From Gavia stellata (taxonomy: Eukaryota > Chordata > Aves > Gaviiformes > Gaviidae), in assembly GCF_030936135.1 (NCBI RefSeq), contig NC_082604.1, forward strand, positions 2,046,001 to 2,110,000: a DNA stretch of 64,000 nucleotides, given 5' to 3'. The number at the start of each line of letters is the position of its first letter. Position 1 is the first letter of the stretch. Positions 42,570-54,490 of this stretch are shown here, piece after piece. The notes under the pieces are model-generated. The model did no database searches and had not been told where the DNA came from. It was given only the letters and a program-made list of their open reading frames with translations. The position numbers and the translations under genes were made by a program.

Positions 42570-42613
42570 CTTGATGATCTTACAGGTCTTTTCCAACCTT
42601 AGTGATTCTGTGA
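42570..42613 (+). mobile_element. Minimal CR1 3'-end fragment (44 bp)
   Basis: CTTGATGATCTTACAGGTCT through to GATTCTGTGA. It is identical over 44 bp to 52266-52309, the 3' end of another CR1 copy. Only the extreme 3' terminus is present. Confidence 0.8.
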
Positions 42614-42659
42614 TCCCAGGATGGAAGAGGGGTCTCGGCACCACAGTTTGAAGAAACAG

Positions 42660-45600
42660 GATGGTCTTCAGATTTATCAGTGCCCAGGTGTGTCTTTATA
42701 AGAAATAGAGACTTTTCAATGTTCTCTGTATATTTCCTTACAGTTAGAAGCTGCTAAAAAAGGGTCACAGCCCTGGTATAGTAGACATAGAATGCCAGGG
42801 CCCTGAGTGCACTAATAGGCATTAATTGCCCTGAGCAGGCTCACCTGGGACCCCTGCCCATGCACCCTGCTGCCCATAGGCTCAGGAGCTCCATTTAAGC
42901 CCAGACCTGGGCACTTGCTCCTAGCCTGAGCTATGCTGTAGGTGTGTTTGTCTCTAGTCTTGCCTCTGGCCCCTCTCTCCTGGGTAGGTCTTGAACATAT
43001 ATTGTGTGTGGTTTGTTTCTGCCTCATCTCCTGATGGGACCTCATGGATCAGACCTTGGATCTGGTCCATCCCCTCATTGTGTTAGGGACTAGCTAGGGC
43101 ATGCTCTGAGAGCTACCAGACTTAAAGCTTGGGTGTGAAGCAAGCTCCAAGTTGGGCATCCAACATGGAGAGACATGACTTCTCCTGTGGATGTGGATTC
43201 ACTCACGTTTCCGTGTTCCAGCTGCTTTTTTTGCACGCATCATGCAAAAGCTGATGCTTCTGGTGACATCCCACTAGCCTCCTGCCTTAAACCTGCTCTG
43301 TTTGTGAGAGGTCAAAGCATGTTCTAAGCTGTTCTCCTAAAAATTTGACAGTGGCCAAAGGTGTGCTGAGACTTGTTCGATGTTGTGGCTAACAGTCATT
43401 CCAGTCATTCCAATAGTCAGAAAAAGGTGGTGCCTATGGGAAACCCAACTCATCTGAGTTCCCTCCTGTTGTCTGGAGAAGTAAGAAGGGAATGATGTAC
43501 TGTTTTTCAAGATTCCACAGACACAGTGGTTGCAGAGCAGGCTTTTTTGCCTGTTATAATTTGATCAAGCCCTTGGAATACATGGGAAGACTCCTTAAAT
43601 TACACAGGTCTCATGCCTTACAACAAAATGTCTTCAGTGCATGGAGTTGGAGTCTGCCAAGCTTTCAGCAATTGCTGGTAATGTTTCTCTTCTCCTAAGT
43701 ATCCTGATAGTCCTCTTGATCTCAGCCTCTCTGCATCATCTTGGTCCGGTTTGTACCCAGCTCCTTCAGGTGTGCCTCGTCACTTTGTCTGCACCTGGTG
43801 TGGTGGGTATATGGTTGCTGGGTGTATGCTCAGTGGCAACGAGCAGGAGGGGGGCAGTGGGATTTGGGGTATCTCCCAGCCCCTCTGTGAGGCAGAACCA
43901 TGCAGGGATTGAGAGCTCAGGGCACAGGAGGGGGCCTTCATCAGTCTGAGGAGACTGGATTAACTCTTAGCAATACTTACTGGGTCAGCCCTCTCCTGCT
44001 GCTGCTTTGTGTACATGTTCCTGGTGCTAAATCCAGGGAAGCAAAGTCTGGTGATGTGATTGCAGGAATGGAGCTGAGCTTGATCAGCTCCTAAGCCCAG
44101 TTGCTGAAGTCCTGTGTTTTTCCTAAACCTGTAAGGGCTGGAATTGCTCAAGACACTCCTGAGTTTAAGACCTGCCTAACACCTGGGCAGTTGTGCATTA
44201 AAATCAGCTGTTGTACCTGGAAGAAAGCAGTATCAGGCTTAACTTTGGGCCCTAATCCTCAGGATCACCTCCCTCGATGAAAGTCATGTTAACACCAGGG
44301 AAAGGAGGTGAGTCAACTGTTGGGCATTGATCCTACAGCTCTGCTTGAGACAGGTCTAACAAACATGGCTCTAGCCAGGAAAACTGGGCTTTGCTTGATG
44401 TACTAGGATGCCTCACTCCAGAGTTTTGTCAACATGCTTTAGGAATCAACCTCAAAAAAGCAGACTTTTTGGGTATTGAAGGGTGGAAATGGGTGCTGCG
44501 GTGCTGCAATGTAGAGGCTGAATTTGGGAGAAAAGGAGATGTTTTTTCTAATTAAGAGGGATGGTATTTAAAGAGAAAGGGGTGCCTTCAGTGTAAATCC
44601 CCAGGGCAAGTGGGAGAACAGCTGGTAACAAACCTGAGGGTCTGAGGCCATGCTCTTGGCACAGGTTACAGCTAGAGATGGTTGGGTGTTTCCTCTTCAG
44701 CTACTCTACTAGTAGGTCCCACTCAATGGATGGAGGTCTCCAAGGTTGTTGATTCCAGTCCCTCCCACTCAATTGCAGAGAGATCCCCGAGGTGTTTAGT
44801 CCACCATGGCCTCTCTCATGTCTCCTAGATGCACACTTGTTTCCAATACCTGTAGCAAATAAATCATGTCCTCAGGTCTCTGTGCACTGATGGTGATCTC
44901 CTGAACTTCTGGCTTTGCTCCCAGAGCTGATCCTGACTTGGAGGGGACCAGGGAGGGATTTTTATGAATAAAAATAAAATAGACTGCTGGAATCTGTGCT
45001 GAGAAAGACTAATCATGACAGAGAGGTGGTGGAGGCTCATGCGGTAGCTCTGCCAACGTCATGAGAGGCTCACTCCTTCCAGCATCTCTCTGGCAATGTA
45101 CCACAACAAACCACTCCCAGCAAGAAAAACCTGGCATTTGAGGCAGCTTCTTTTCTGGCAGAGCAGAGGTTTTTTTTCCTCAGTGGGAGAAATTTATATG
45201 CAAAATGATGGCTACAATTGACTCCCTGCCTTTAGGCATCTAGGTTAATAGCTAAAAGAGGTGGAGAACACAGAAGGCAGCAAGCGTGGAGAGCTGTGGT
45301 TGGCTCAGGTGAGACGTATCACTGCAGAAGCAGATTTACAACTTTATTCCCAGAGGTTGAGAAGTCTGGGGTCTCTACGAGGGGCATCGGCTGACTCTAG
45401 TAAGGAAACAGATTCACAATGGGCAGAAGGAGGTGTTTCTTTGCTCAGTGTATATTTAAGCTGCTGGCTTTATTCATGCTGGATGATCATCCAATGGGTG
45501 TGCTGGGTCTTCTGGATAAATTCCTGGGCTACCTTTGTAGGCTACTGTCCTGTTTGACCCAAATGCTAAGCAGGCATGGCATGGGATGGGTGGATGGTCC

Positions 45601-46550
45601 TGACTTGGTCCCAGTAGGATTTTGAGTGTCCAAGAGCTGTAAATACCTTTTGTCTTGGAACATAAAGGGGAAAAAAAGCAATGCATTCCCCGGAAGTGCC
45701 TTGCTATGCTAACCCTGTCTCTGACTCCGCTCTTCGTATGCAGAGCTTGCTGCTGGGAGTCCTTAATGTTTGTGCTGCTTCATCTTCCTGGGGTTTGCAT
45801 CTGGCGCTTATGGTGTGAGCCATTTCCTGAAAGCCTCAAGCATTTGGGCAGCTGGTTACAGCACGTTTCCATCCACTGCCTGCCAGTATATTCCTCCTTC
45901 ATGGGTAAGTGGTAGGGGCACCCTACAAAGGATGGAGAGAAGAACGCTATGGTTTGGAAGCGGTAGCACTGGGGAAGAAACTGTCCTTCCTTTCATCCAG
46001 AGAGGCAGCCCCTCTGATCACAATCTGTTTTTATAAGCTGGGGAAGGAGGGGAGCAGGGAGGGAAATCTCATTAAAGACCTGGCTATTGGGAATGGCTGG
46101 ACGTCTCATTAGAGTGGGCAAAATGACTTGTTTCCTCTCTGCAGGTTTTTTCCCAGGAACTCCATGGAGGGAAGGAGTTCATTTAAAAACAAATATACAT
46201 GCCAGCGTGCCTGCAGGGCACACTGTTTCAGCACGGGGCTTCTATCCCAGCGCCCAGGGAAGAGCTCAGCGGTCGTTTCCGAAAGGGAAACGTAGTTGTA
46301 GGTATTGGGCTTTGGATTTGGCTGTTGCTTCATTTGCCCTGTTTCAAATCACGTAAGCGCTGAATGGGAATGGATGGGTCTCCTTTGCTGGAAATCATGC
46401 GCTACGGAAAGAAAGAGGGGAGGAAGAGCTAAAGTGGGGGGGCTGAAACTCCCTTCCCACCACTCTACCTGCGCGCACGCTGTGCACGCTTGCACACGCA
46501 GTCACTGCGGTAGCACTGTACTCCTGCCAACAGAAACTTAGAGAGGGGGG
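42660..46550. other. Intergenic region, no gene recognised; possible old retroelement remnants
   Basis: Open frames are short and unrelated to known families. Composition and texture (42.8-45.0 kb, with TTTATAAG near 42698 and GCAAATAAATC near 44864) are reminiscent of a decayed LTR element, but I cannot identify terminal repeats, so no element is called. Confidence 0.35.
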
Positions 46551-46559
46551 AGAGACAGC

Positions 46560-47030
46560 GAGAGACAGCAAGCATACTTATCAAGTGGCTTGGACCGTAG
46601 CCGATTTGAAATATTACTAACCTTGCATTTTCAAATTTGATGCACAACAACCAAGATGCTAATACTTTCCTTAGTTTAGAAAAAAAAATCCTTTCACCCA
46701 TCTCTTCTAGCCGAAGATTAGGAGAGAAGCTTTAAGAAGATTTAAAAAAAAAAAAATCAACTTCTGAGCAGCGGAAAAAATGGTTTGTGATTCAGGGGCT
46801 CCGGGCAATTCATCATGGAAATTGGGTTTCTTAGCCGACATCATGTGAATCCTTTCGGCCCTGTCAACTTTTTAATACATTACATTGAGAATGTAAATCG
46901 TGTTGGTGAGGGGGAAAGAAGAGGGGAAAAAAAAAGAGAAAAAAGAGAGCTTCTTCATTTTGGGTTTAGAGGAGAGGCAGCTTGAGGCCTGTAATTCATA
47001 TTAACTAAATAATAATACTAAAAAAAACCC
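46560..47030. promoter_or_regulatory. Candidate conserved non-coding element H
   Basis: Non-repetitive AT-rich block: CCGATTTGAAATATTACTAACC, GCATTTTCAAATTTGATGCACAACAACC, AATTCATCATGGAAATTGGG, and TTTTTAATACATTACATTGAG. It ends in purine-rich runs. No coding signature. Confidence 0.4.
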
Positions 47031-48600
47031 CTCTCTAAATATACAGATATGTATATACACCTAGGGAGGGAGGGGGGAAGGAAGTGAAGGAGACAAACCA
47101 AAATTGAAATCATTTTATCCTTTTGAAGGGTGAGTATTTGAAAGGGGTTTGTTATGGATTTATTTTTATTTTCTTTTTTTTTCTTTTATTTGGGTTTATT
47201 TTATCCCTTTCTCTGCCTGAGCTAGTTCTTTCATCAAAGAGAAGAGCAAAATGAATGTTTTGGAGGTGGAGGAAGATGGAGGAAAGAGAAAAGGGAGAAA
47301 CCGCAGTAACAGTCTGGGATCTTTTCCGAGTTGGGCTGTTTTCTTTGCTCGTGTGCTAGATTCTGGTGATCTTGATTAACTCTTTAGTGGACAGTGAAAG
47401 CACATGCTAATTTATTGACATATTACCGGGCGTGAAAGTAAAGCCCTGGATGGAGAGCCTGCAGGTAGTGCTGTGAGATCTGAGACTGGGCTGCGTGCAC
47501 TTTGAAGCATGAACCTTGCAGCGCATTTACTCTCTGAAGACGTCCTTCTGGAGGTTCAATACGAGCTATATGCAGCACAAAGGCTCCGCATAAACCCCTG
47601 GGTAGGGCTTAGCCGCTGTACGGGCTCACAGCTAGCTGGGTGGTGGGGAATCTTCACGCAATATGTTCTTGTTATAGCTGGTTGCTTCCCCTGTGCCTTG
47701 GAATACTCTCAGCATTAAGAAAGTGGGATTGAACATCATCTAGAAGAGGCAGGGAAAACACAGAGTATGTGACCTTGCGGGGGGGGCGAGGGGGGGAGGG
47801 TCTTTATTTTTTTCTTATTGGATGATGCAACATGGTGATTGAGAGACATATTTTATACCAGTCATAAAATAATTCAGGTTGGAAGGGCCTCCTGCAGGTC
47901 TCTACAATGATGTCCTGCTCAGAGCTCGGTGGGCTTCTGCATCCAAAACCTCTCCGCGCAAGGGCAACTCTGGAAGAAGGCGGTGACACAAAGGTGTGAA
48001 AGCAGTTGTGTCAAGAAGGATAACAGCAAATAGGGCAAAGAATTGATTGTTTTCCCCACAAGTTATGAGAATCTAGAAGGCTCCTTCAGTACCCTCAGAG
48101 AGGGGAAAATGGCTGGAAGCGGGAATTGTAGCTGGAGCACATCTAGAAAGCTCAGGAAAACGAGCTTATTTGCTCTGCTATAGACTTCTTGGAAAGCATC
48201 TGAAAAGATTAAACCACTCTTAGAAAAGGCACACTGATGCTCTGACTCTGAAACGCAGTTGTCAGTTTGGCTGCCTGCCACAGGCAGAAGATGGTGGGAA
48301 ATAAAAAGTGCAGAGACAGCCCGTAAAAACCGTTGCAGAGGTTGGGGAAGACAAATGCAGCTGGACAGAGTGTCTGGGTCTGCTTTCCTTTAAGAGGAGG
48401 GAAATAAGAAAGGTGTCCAAAATGTCAGGTGGTACAGATAAAGGAGAACTGGAGCACCAGGGACAAAGGCAGATCCAGCATCCAAGTAATACATAACCGA
48501 ACTGCTGTCCGGGGAGGCGGCTCCTCTAAAAAGGGCTGTTAGTCACTAGTTAGGACAGGGGTGTGTTTTAACCAGCTAAATTCAACTTTTTCCAGCTAAC
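47031..48600. other. Intergenic region with poly-T/G-rich runs
   Basis: Contains T-rich tracts at about 47160-47200 and G-runs at 47779-47799. A small open frame of 42 codons starts at the ATG at 47251 (MNVLEVEEDGGKRKGRNRSN...) and matches no family I know. A CR1 remnant lies at 47861-47925. Confidence 0.45.
47861..47925 (-). mobile_element. Old CR1 fragment (3' end)
   Basis: CATAAAATAATTCAGGTTGGAAGGGCCTCC...GATGTCCTGCTCAGAGCTCG is the reverse complement of a diverged CR1 3' end (GGTTGGAAGGGGCCTC type). More degraded than the copies at 36.9 and 52.2 kb. Confidence 0.6.
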
Positions 48601-48638
48601 CACATCTATCAGTTCATCTCTCTCCCTTTGCATTTCAG

Positions 48639-48720
48639 CTGTAAGAGGAACGAGAGCGCTTTCCACCTCTCCCGTGGGAGAACTGGTTTCTCACCGGTGC
48701 CTTCCTTGCTCAGCATCCGC
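48639..48720 (+). other. Orphan exon-like segment (82 bp), no coding frame recognised
   Basis: Preceded by a long pyrimidine tract and CTCCCTTTGCATTTCAG, and followed by the near-ideal donor GTAAGTCC at 48721. The 82-bp interior is GC-balanced and differs from its AT-rich flanks. On the plus strand it could be an untranslated exon of a long non-coding RNA or of the next gene downstream (DGKG in mammals). Inference from splice signals only. Confidence 0.3.
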
Positions 48721-50060
48721 GTAAGTCCTGAAATACTGGTGTAAAGCTGAACGTGTTCCCTTTACTGAGAAATGTGATATATTAAATGCAATTTAACTCT
48801 ATTTAACTAGTGCCCTAAAACCAAATATAAATTCTGAACCCTTCTATTAGGGTTAAGATTCCTCAGTTTTATTCCTCTTTTGCGCTGCTAGAATCAGGTG
48901 CTGCTCCTCGCTCCACGCTTGTAGCTCAGATTTGCAACATAACTGATAGCAAACAGTGATCCTTCCATTTTCCTAGAGACATTTGCAGGTAGATTTGTGG
49001 ATACACACATGTAGACTATGCTGTTATGTAGATCTGCGGGGTTGATATTAATAATGCACAAGGGAGAGGTTGGGTGAAGGTGCTTCACACAGTTGTTATT
49101 TTTATGCGTAACAATATTCCTGCATGTGATTTTACTGAATACTAGACTACAGCCAAGAGCTGATATCATCAAGGTGTTGTTTAGCTGGTGTCTGGAGTTG
49201 AGTGTAGCATTTCCAGAGGGGTTTTCAGGGCCTGGTGTCCTTCAGAAATCATTTCTCTTTTTTTCTGCTCCCAGACTTCTCCACGGCTGCAGTTCCGCTC
49301 TTGGAAAACAGCCCTTCTCCTGTCTCCCTCCCATCTGGGCATTGCACCCAGGTCCAGAACCTAATCCTGGATGTCTCTATCTCCTGCCAAGAACCTGCTC
49401 TTGCCCCACCTTTAAAGGGCTCCAGAAGGCTGAAACCAACACTCTGTAGGAGTAGGCTTAAGAATATTGGAATAGATGGAAACTTCATTGATGGGGTCGC
49501 CTCTGAGAGTCTGGAGAAATGATTTGCAGCCTCTCGCTGTGTGGGTCAGAAGGGACAAATCTCAGCAAACGAGAAGCTCTTTGGCAGATTCGGGTTTGAC
49601 CTGCAAGGGGTGAAGGTTGTGTGCAACTCCCCACTCAACCTTGGACACACCTTCACCTCGTTCTGCTGAGCCTGGCTGCCTAAACACCCCTATGCAGTGA
49701 TCTTACAAGGATCTCCCTTTAAAGTAGCTTCCAGACCTTTCGCATCCTCACAGATGAAGGCACTCATTCCCAGGTCACTTCTAGGAAAGCTTTAGGCAGG
49801 TTGCTTGGTTTTTTTTCTGCCCGGTGTTTCAATCCTTAATCGCCACCTGCTCGGATCTTGGAAATGAGTTGTTGAGGCTGTCAGGACCGTACAGCACATA
49901 ATAAAGTGCCCACACGTACAGATATACATATATCCGTGGGCCGGCTTATGTTGTGATGCTGTAACGCAGCTTAATTAGGACATCATTCAGACATCTGGGC
50001 CTATGCCTAAGCTGGAGATTTTTCTTTTCCTTTTTTTTGTTTTCCCATTTAGGTTTTAGT
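48721..50060. other. Intergenic region, no gene recognised
   Basis: Only short open frames (for example 49093-49449 plus strand) without recognisable domains. No repeat identified. Confidence 0.5.
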
Positions 50061-50330
50061 CAGATTCCCAAGTGAAATAAACAAAAGGCTAATTGCTTTT
50101 GGATTTTAATTACCACTGCAATACCTGGGTTTATTGTATGAATTGTGTTTTGTAGGTGGCTAAAGGACGCCACTAGCACATGACAGATTCTCAGCTGACA
50201 ACAGCAGTGTTTAAACCGAAGTAATTCTTTGCAGTGGGATCCAAAGGACAGCACACATATTCATTTGCTAAACTCCTAATTTTTTGTTGTAGAATGTAAC
50301 TTCAAGACCTGGCTGACTTTTAAACATGCT
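50060..50330. promoter_or_regulatory. Candidate conserved non-coding element I
   Basis: Non-repetitive AT-rich block with GGCTAATTGC, TTTTAATTACCACTGC, CACATGACAGATTCTC (MEIS-like TGACAG), TTTAAACCGAAGTAATTC and CATTTGCTAAACTCCTAATT. No open frame. Motif clustering suggests a distal enhancer. Confidence 0.4.
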
Positions 50331-52190
50331 ATAATTAAGCATGCCTGAAAATGTGTTTAAAACAAGACAAAAGTAGAAGTATTTTATAATCCAGAGTGTT
50401 CATTCCTTGTATATTTACATTTCTGCTTTAGTTCAGGGGTGGCACAGCATACTCCTAATATGTAATCCCCAAGTGACTCTTCACACACAGTGACTCACTC
50501 AGTTACTACAGCTGTTTGGTTCACATCTAGTTATCTTTGATGCCTTGAACCATACATGCTCCTGTATCCCTCCTACTTTGCCAGGTGGGTTATTCCACTG
50601 ATTTTTTAAGAGTATAAAATGCTAGGCAAATCCTCATTCTACATCCACTTATTAATCCCAAAAATATTTGACATGCTTTTTCTGTTCATCTGTATTTTCT
50701 TGTTTGTGATGTCCTGATTGAACAGTTGCAGGAGAAAAATTCCTTTCTTAAAATGTTTCTAAACTTTCTTTTTGACAAGTTAGAAACTCTAGATTTCTGT
50801 TTCCGTTGGTGGTCAGAGGACATCGGAGCAGACAGGTATTTCTGAGAAAGGCAGATGATGTATTTCAAGTGTATTTATTACAAATTTCTCAATTTGGGAG
50901 TAATGTTGAGTCTTAAATAACTTTTCATATAGTGAGCCTTGCAAACCTGTAAAGTGAGGAAAACAAGGAACCTCAGCTGAAGGACTTTGAGGTTTGTACT
51001 TCAGATTGAGAAGAAATGAGAGGTGAAGAAGTGAACTCAGCTACGTGAGCCATCAAATCCTGACAGCCCTTGGGCAGAAGTAGAGTGTGGATTTGATCGG
51101 ATTTCTGATGTTTCGAACATATAGGCTTTGTGGAAAAAAACCATATAGGTTTGTGGAAGGACAAAGCATCTTCTGGGTTGAGGCCTTCTTGGAGGTAAGG
51201 TAAGATAGTTAGGATTTTTAAAGGGTTTAAGGTTCATCTGTAGGGAATTCAGAAAAAGGGTGATACAAATTTGAAGCATGGTGGTTGCTTTCAGCAGAAA
51301 TCTAAAAGAAAGTCTTGCAGATGACTTTTCCTTAGAAATCGCAGTATATAGTACTCAAAATTAAACTATATGTCTCTTTGGAGATCCCGTGGTGAGAGTG
51401 TGTGCCTGGAACAAGCTAAATGAGTTTTATTTCAAGACTGGCAATGAGCATACACTCTAGGCACGTTCAAATAACTGCGTTTGTTCGCACTGTTGTGCAG
51501 CTCCATGATTTATGTCCAGCTGGTGCTGTGCACCTTCAGCCAATGACTTTGACTCTTCGAAGGAGTCCGTAGAAATCTTCCTCCTCTTTGTTGTCTTTCC
51601 TGTGGTTGTCCCAGAAAAGGGGACAAACTTTTGGTTGTCCCAGTCTTCTGGTTTTGGGCCAGAAGGACCATGCCTGACACCAGCCTCTCTAACTCAAGCA
51701 ATATATGCATTTAAGGACAGAAAAGATGACGTGTGGGATGGCTTTCAGCCTTTCTCCTCCACTGGAGCCAGCGTGGTTGCTCCTGGAGCCATCTCCATAG
51801 TAGCCAGGCAGCAATGGCCTCCTCCATGGCATCAGGTTGGCCGGGGGCCTGCAGGCACCATGGGCCTCCCCTCAGCTGTGGGCTGGCCGTCACATTCTCT
51901 CACCCATGGGGCCAAGATGTCTGCTGGTGACCTGCGACTGTTGCCAGCTCCTTGCGTCCCACCATGGGGAGAGGGTGCTGCAGTGGGTCTGGCTGCCATC
52001 AAGCAGACATGGCGGGGAACCTACCCTGCAAAGTTGGACAGTTGTGTCGTGCTGGTTTTATTTTTCTGCTGAAACTCGCCATATGCCAGCCCCCACGATG
52101 ATACCGTTGGTTCTGAGGGAGGGGAGGTTTTGCATTTTCCAGGATTATTAAGGTTGGGTGGGATTTATTATTGTTGCTTCACTTTTATTC
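50331..52190. other. Intergenic region, no gene recognised
   Basis: AT-rich to about 51500, then a GC-rich patch (51500-52070) carrying a 186-codon open frame on the plus strand with no recognisable domain. Confidence 0.5.
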
Positions 52191-52196
52191 TGTGGG

Positions 52197-52309
52197 AACG
52201 TGTGGACGAGGCGTTGTGGGACATGGTTTAATGGGCATGGTGGTGTTTGTTGGTTGATGGTTGGACTTGATGATCTTACAGGTCTTTTCCAACCTTAGTG
52301 ATTCTGTGA
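52197..52309 (+). mobile_element. CR1 LINE fragment (3' end)
   Basis: GAACGTGTGGACGAGGCGTT...GGACATGGTTTAATGGGCAT...GGACTTGATGATCTTACAGG...GTGATTCTGTGA is the same CR1 subfamily as the minus-strand copy at 36914-37025. It is 5'-truncated, with only about 113 bp of the 3' terminus. Confidence 0.85.
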
Positions 52310-53700
52310 GATGACCCAAAGGCTGTGGTCGGGCTCGGTTCTGCCGTGACAGGGAGTGCGTGAGGGAAATGGCGGCATTGCCTGTGGTGTTCATGGCCTA
52401 AACTGGGGATGAGGCAGAACAGCAGGCCAGGCACGGGGTGCTGCAGTCAGGCTGCCCTGTGCCTCGTGAGTGCCTTGGGGGAAGGACAAGAGTCCTATAA
52501 GACACCAGGGCCTTTCATTTGACTTTTGGCTTTTAGCTTGCACTGGATCACTTTTCCTCCTGGTGCATTTTAGCAAAAAGAAGAGAGTCTTGCCTCTAAA
52601 ATGTCTCTCTCCATCTCTTCTCCCCCCGCAGCTGTCCCTGAGAGCCTCCCTCATCTCTCCTAGTGCCCATCAGCAATGATGGTGTGACCCACCACACCCC
52701 GTCACGAAGCCCGACATGGGATGGCGTAATTCACAGATTACTACGTGATGGCGTAATTAACACGTGGTGGGGTTTATTCCTTTGGGAAAATGGCTTATTT
52801 TATAACCTCAGTTGCTGGATTCTTTCTGACCAAGGGAAATGTGAGAGCTTGGCCCAATTTGTGTCGAGTGGATGAACTTGGAGACTAAAACGCATGATGA
52901 CCCTTGAAATGAAGAGTCTTAGATAAGCAGATATGATTGAGTGGGCTGTTCTGGAGCTATGCACTAAACCAAGAAAGAAAACCACTGAGCTTTCTGGTGA
53001 TGGAAAAATTACGTGACTGTATTAGCGCTTCTCAATTAAATTGTGTGAAAACAGAGAGCAGAATTTCAAGGTGTAAGGACAAAATGAAATGTCAACTATG
53101 TTTAATATATTAGGAAAAAATGTTGAGAAATTGTTTTTCTTTGAGGATTTAACTTGTTCTGAGGCAGAATTAGAACAAATTTTGTTTCAGTGAAGTTTTC
53201 AACATTTCAAGTTTTTCAGCTTTCAGCAGAGCTTGAGTGGAGCTCAAGTATAGTCTGGTAGGAGCCAGTGAGATCTTTTGCTTGTACAGCCATCTCAGTT
53301 GGTCTAATAAAAATTATGTCTCAAAGCTTTTCTTATAGAATAGTAGGAATTTTTAACAAAAAGGAAACATTGCTGTGGGAAAAAGTCTCCCCTAAAAACT
53401 GTTCAGTGAAATCATAACTTTCAGTTAAGAAAAAGAAAAAAAATCTTTGAATAGGAATGCTGGGACCTACTCAGTTACTACTGCAGACCATTCCAATTGG
53501 AGAGAAAAAATGGTTTTACAAAATTAATCTAGGCCATATCAACTGATAAAATGCACTGATATTTCCAAAATGGTAAGTAGCAAGGTTTTGTAACCTGTGG
53601 CTAGGTATTGTATCAGTGTGGTATGTTTGGATCGTGGTCTTTGAATTTATTTTTTTTAATTCATAACATGGAAAAAAAATTAGATTTTGTAGACAATCAG
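52310..53700. other. Intergenic region, no gene recognised
   Basis: AT-rich, with A/T runs near 53430-53680. Short unrecognised open frames only. A TTACGTGATGGCGTAATT-type near-repeat occurs at about 52724-52760 (GATGGCGTAATT twice). Confidence 0.5.
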
Positions 53701-54490
53701 GATTGATGGTATGACAAGTAGAGGTGCAGAGAGATCCCTGATCCAGCTAACTGGATCTGGTAAGCTGACACAAATCAAACATATGTTTCAATGCCACCGA
53801 ATGCAAGGTCAAATATTTAGAAACAAAAGATGTATGAAGCACGGATGGGCTATAGGAGGTTATAATCTAGGTATACTTGGAAGCAGCGAATTTGAAGAGA
53901 TTTTTGTGTTCTTGTAAATAAGCAGCTGAATGTGTCCTTCCTTTTGTTGTCCTGAGGCATGAAGGGGTTTGTGACACCTGGCATACTGATTTAGAGCAAA
54001 TAAATGGTATTACCTCCACTAATGGAGCTGGGAAGCCCATTATTGAAAGGCAGCATTCAGTTTTGGTCTTCACATTCTAAGCGGGGGGCATAAGTGCATC
54101 AAAAAGCTGGGGGTTCAGCAAATACCTACGCACTGAGACATAGTAATCCGTGTATTCAGGATACCAAAAGAAAGCTTTAGAGGGTGATGTGGCTGTGGTA
54201 TCTCTATGTCAGCACCTGCATCTGGTACTAAAGGGATCTTTGCTCTAATAGACCCATCACTTCTCACCAAACTCTTACAGCGGAGTGCTCATAAGATGAG
54301 CACTTGATTGGACTTAAGTGTGATAAATTCCAAAGGAAAATAAGATGCTGACAGTGAGAGCAATTAACTGCTGGAACAGCCTCTCATGAAGAGCAGTGAA
54401 TCCGTCATGACTGCTTGTTTCTTAATTCACAACTAAATGGCTTTCCAAAAGGTTCGCTCCAGTTCAACCACTGCTATGGAACAGGCTCTG
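53700..54490 (+). mobile_element. Ancient CR1/L3-type LINE, decayed 3' part
   Basis: Two blocks resemble the 3' part of the old amniote CR1/L3 LINE group. One is 53708-53925 (...AAGCTGACACAAATCAAACA..., ATGCCACCGAATGCAAGGTC). The other is 54320-54480 (...GACAGTGAGAGCAATTAACT, GCTGGAACAGCC...GTGAATCCGTCATGACTGC...GCTCCAGTTCAACCACTGC). The order and orientation fit one element. Frames are broken throughout. Assigned from memory of the repeat family, so the name is tentative. Confidence 0.6.

Noticed and set aside
42660-44950. Possible decayed endogenous LTR element
   Set aside because: The texture suggested it, but I could not find paired terminal repeats, a primer-binding site or retroviral coding sequence.
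51512-52072. 186-codon open frame on the plus strand
   Set aside because: No recognisable domain, GC-rich patch, no splice context; chance open frame.
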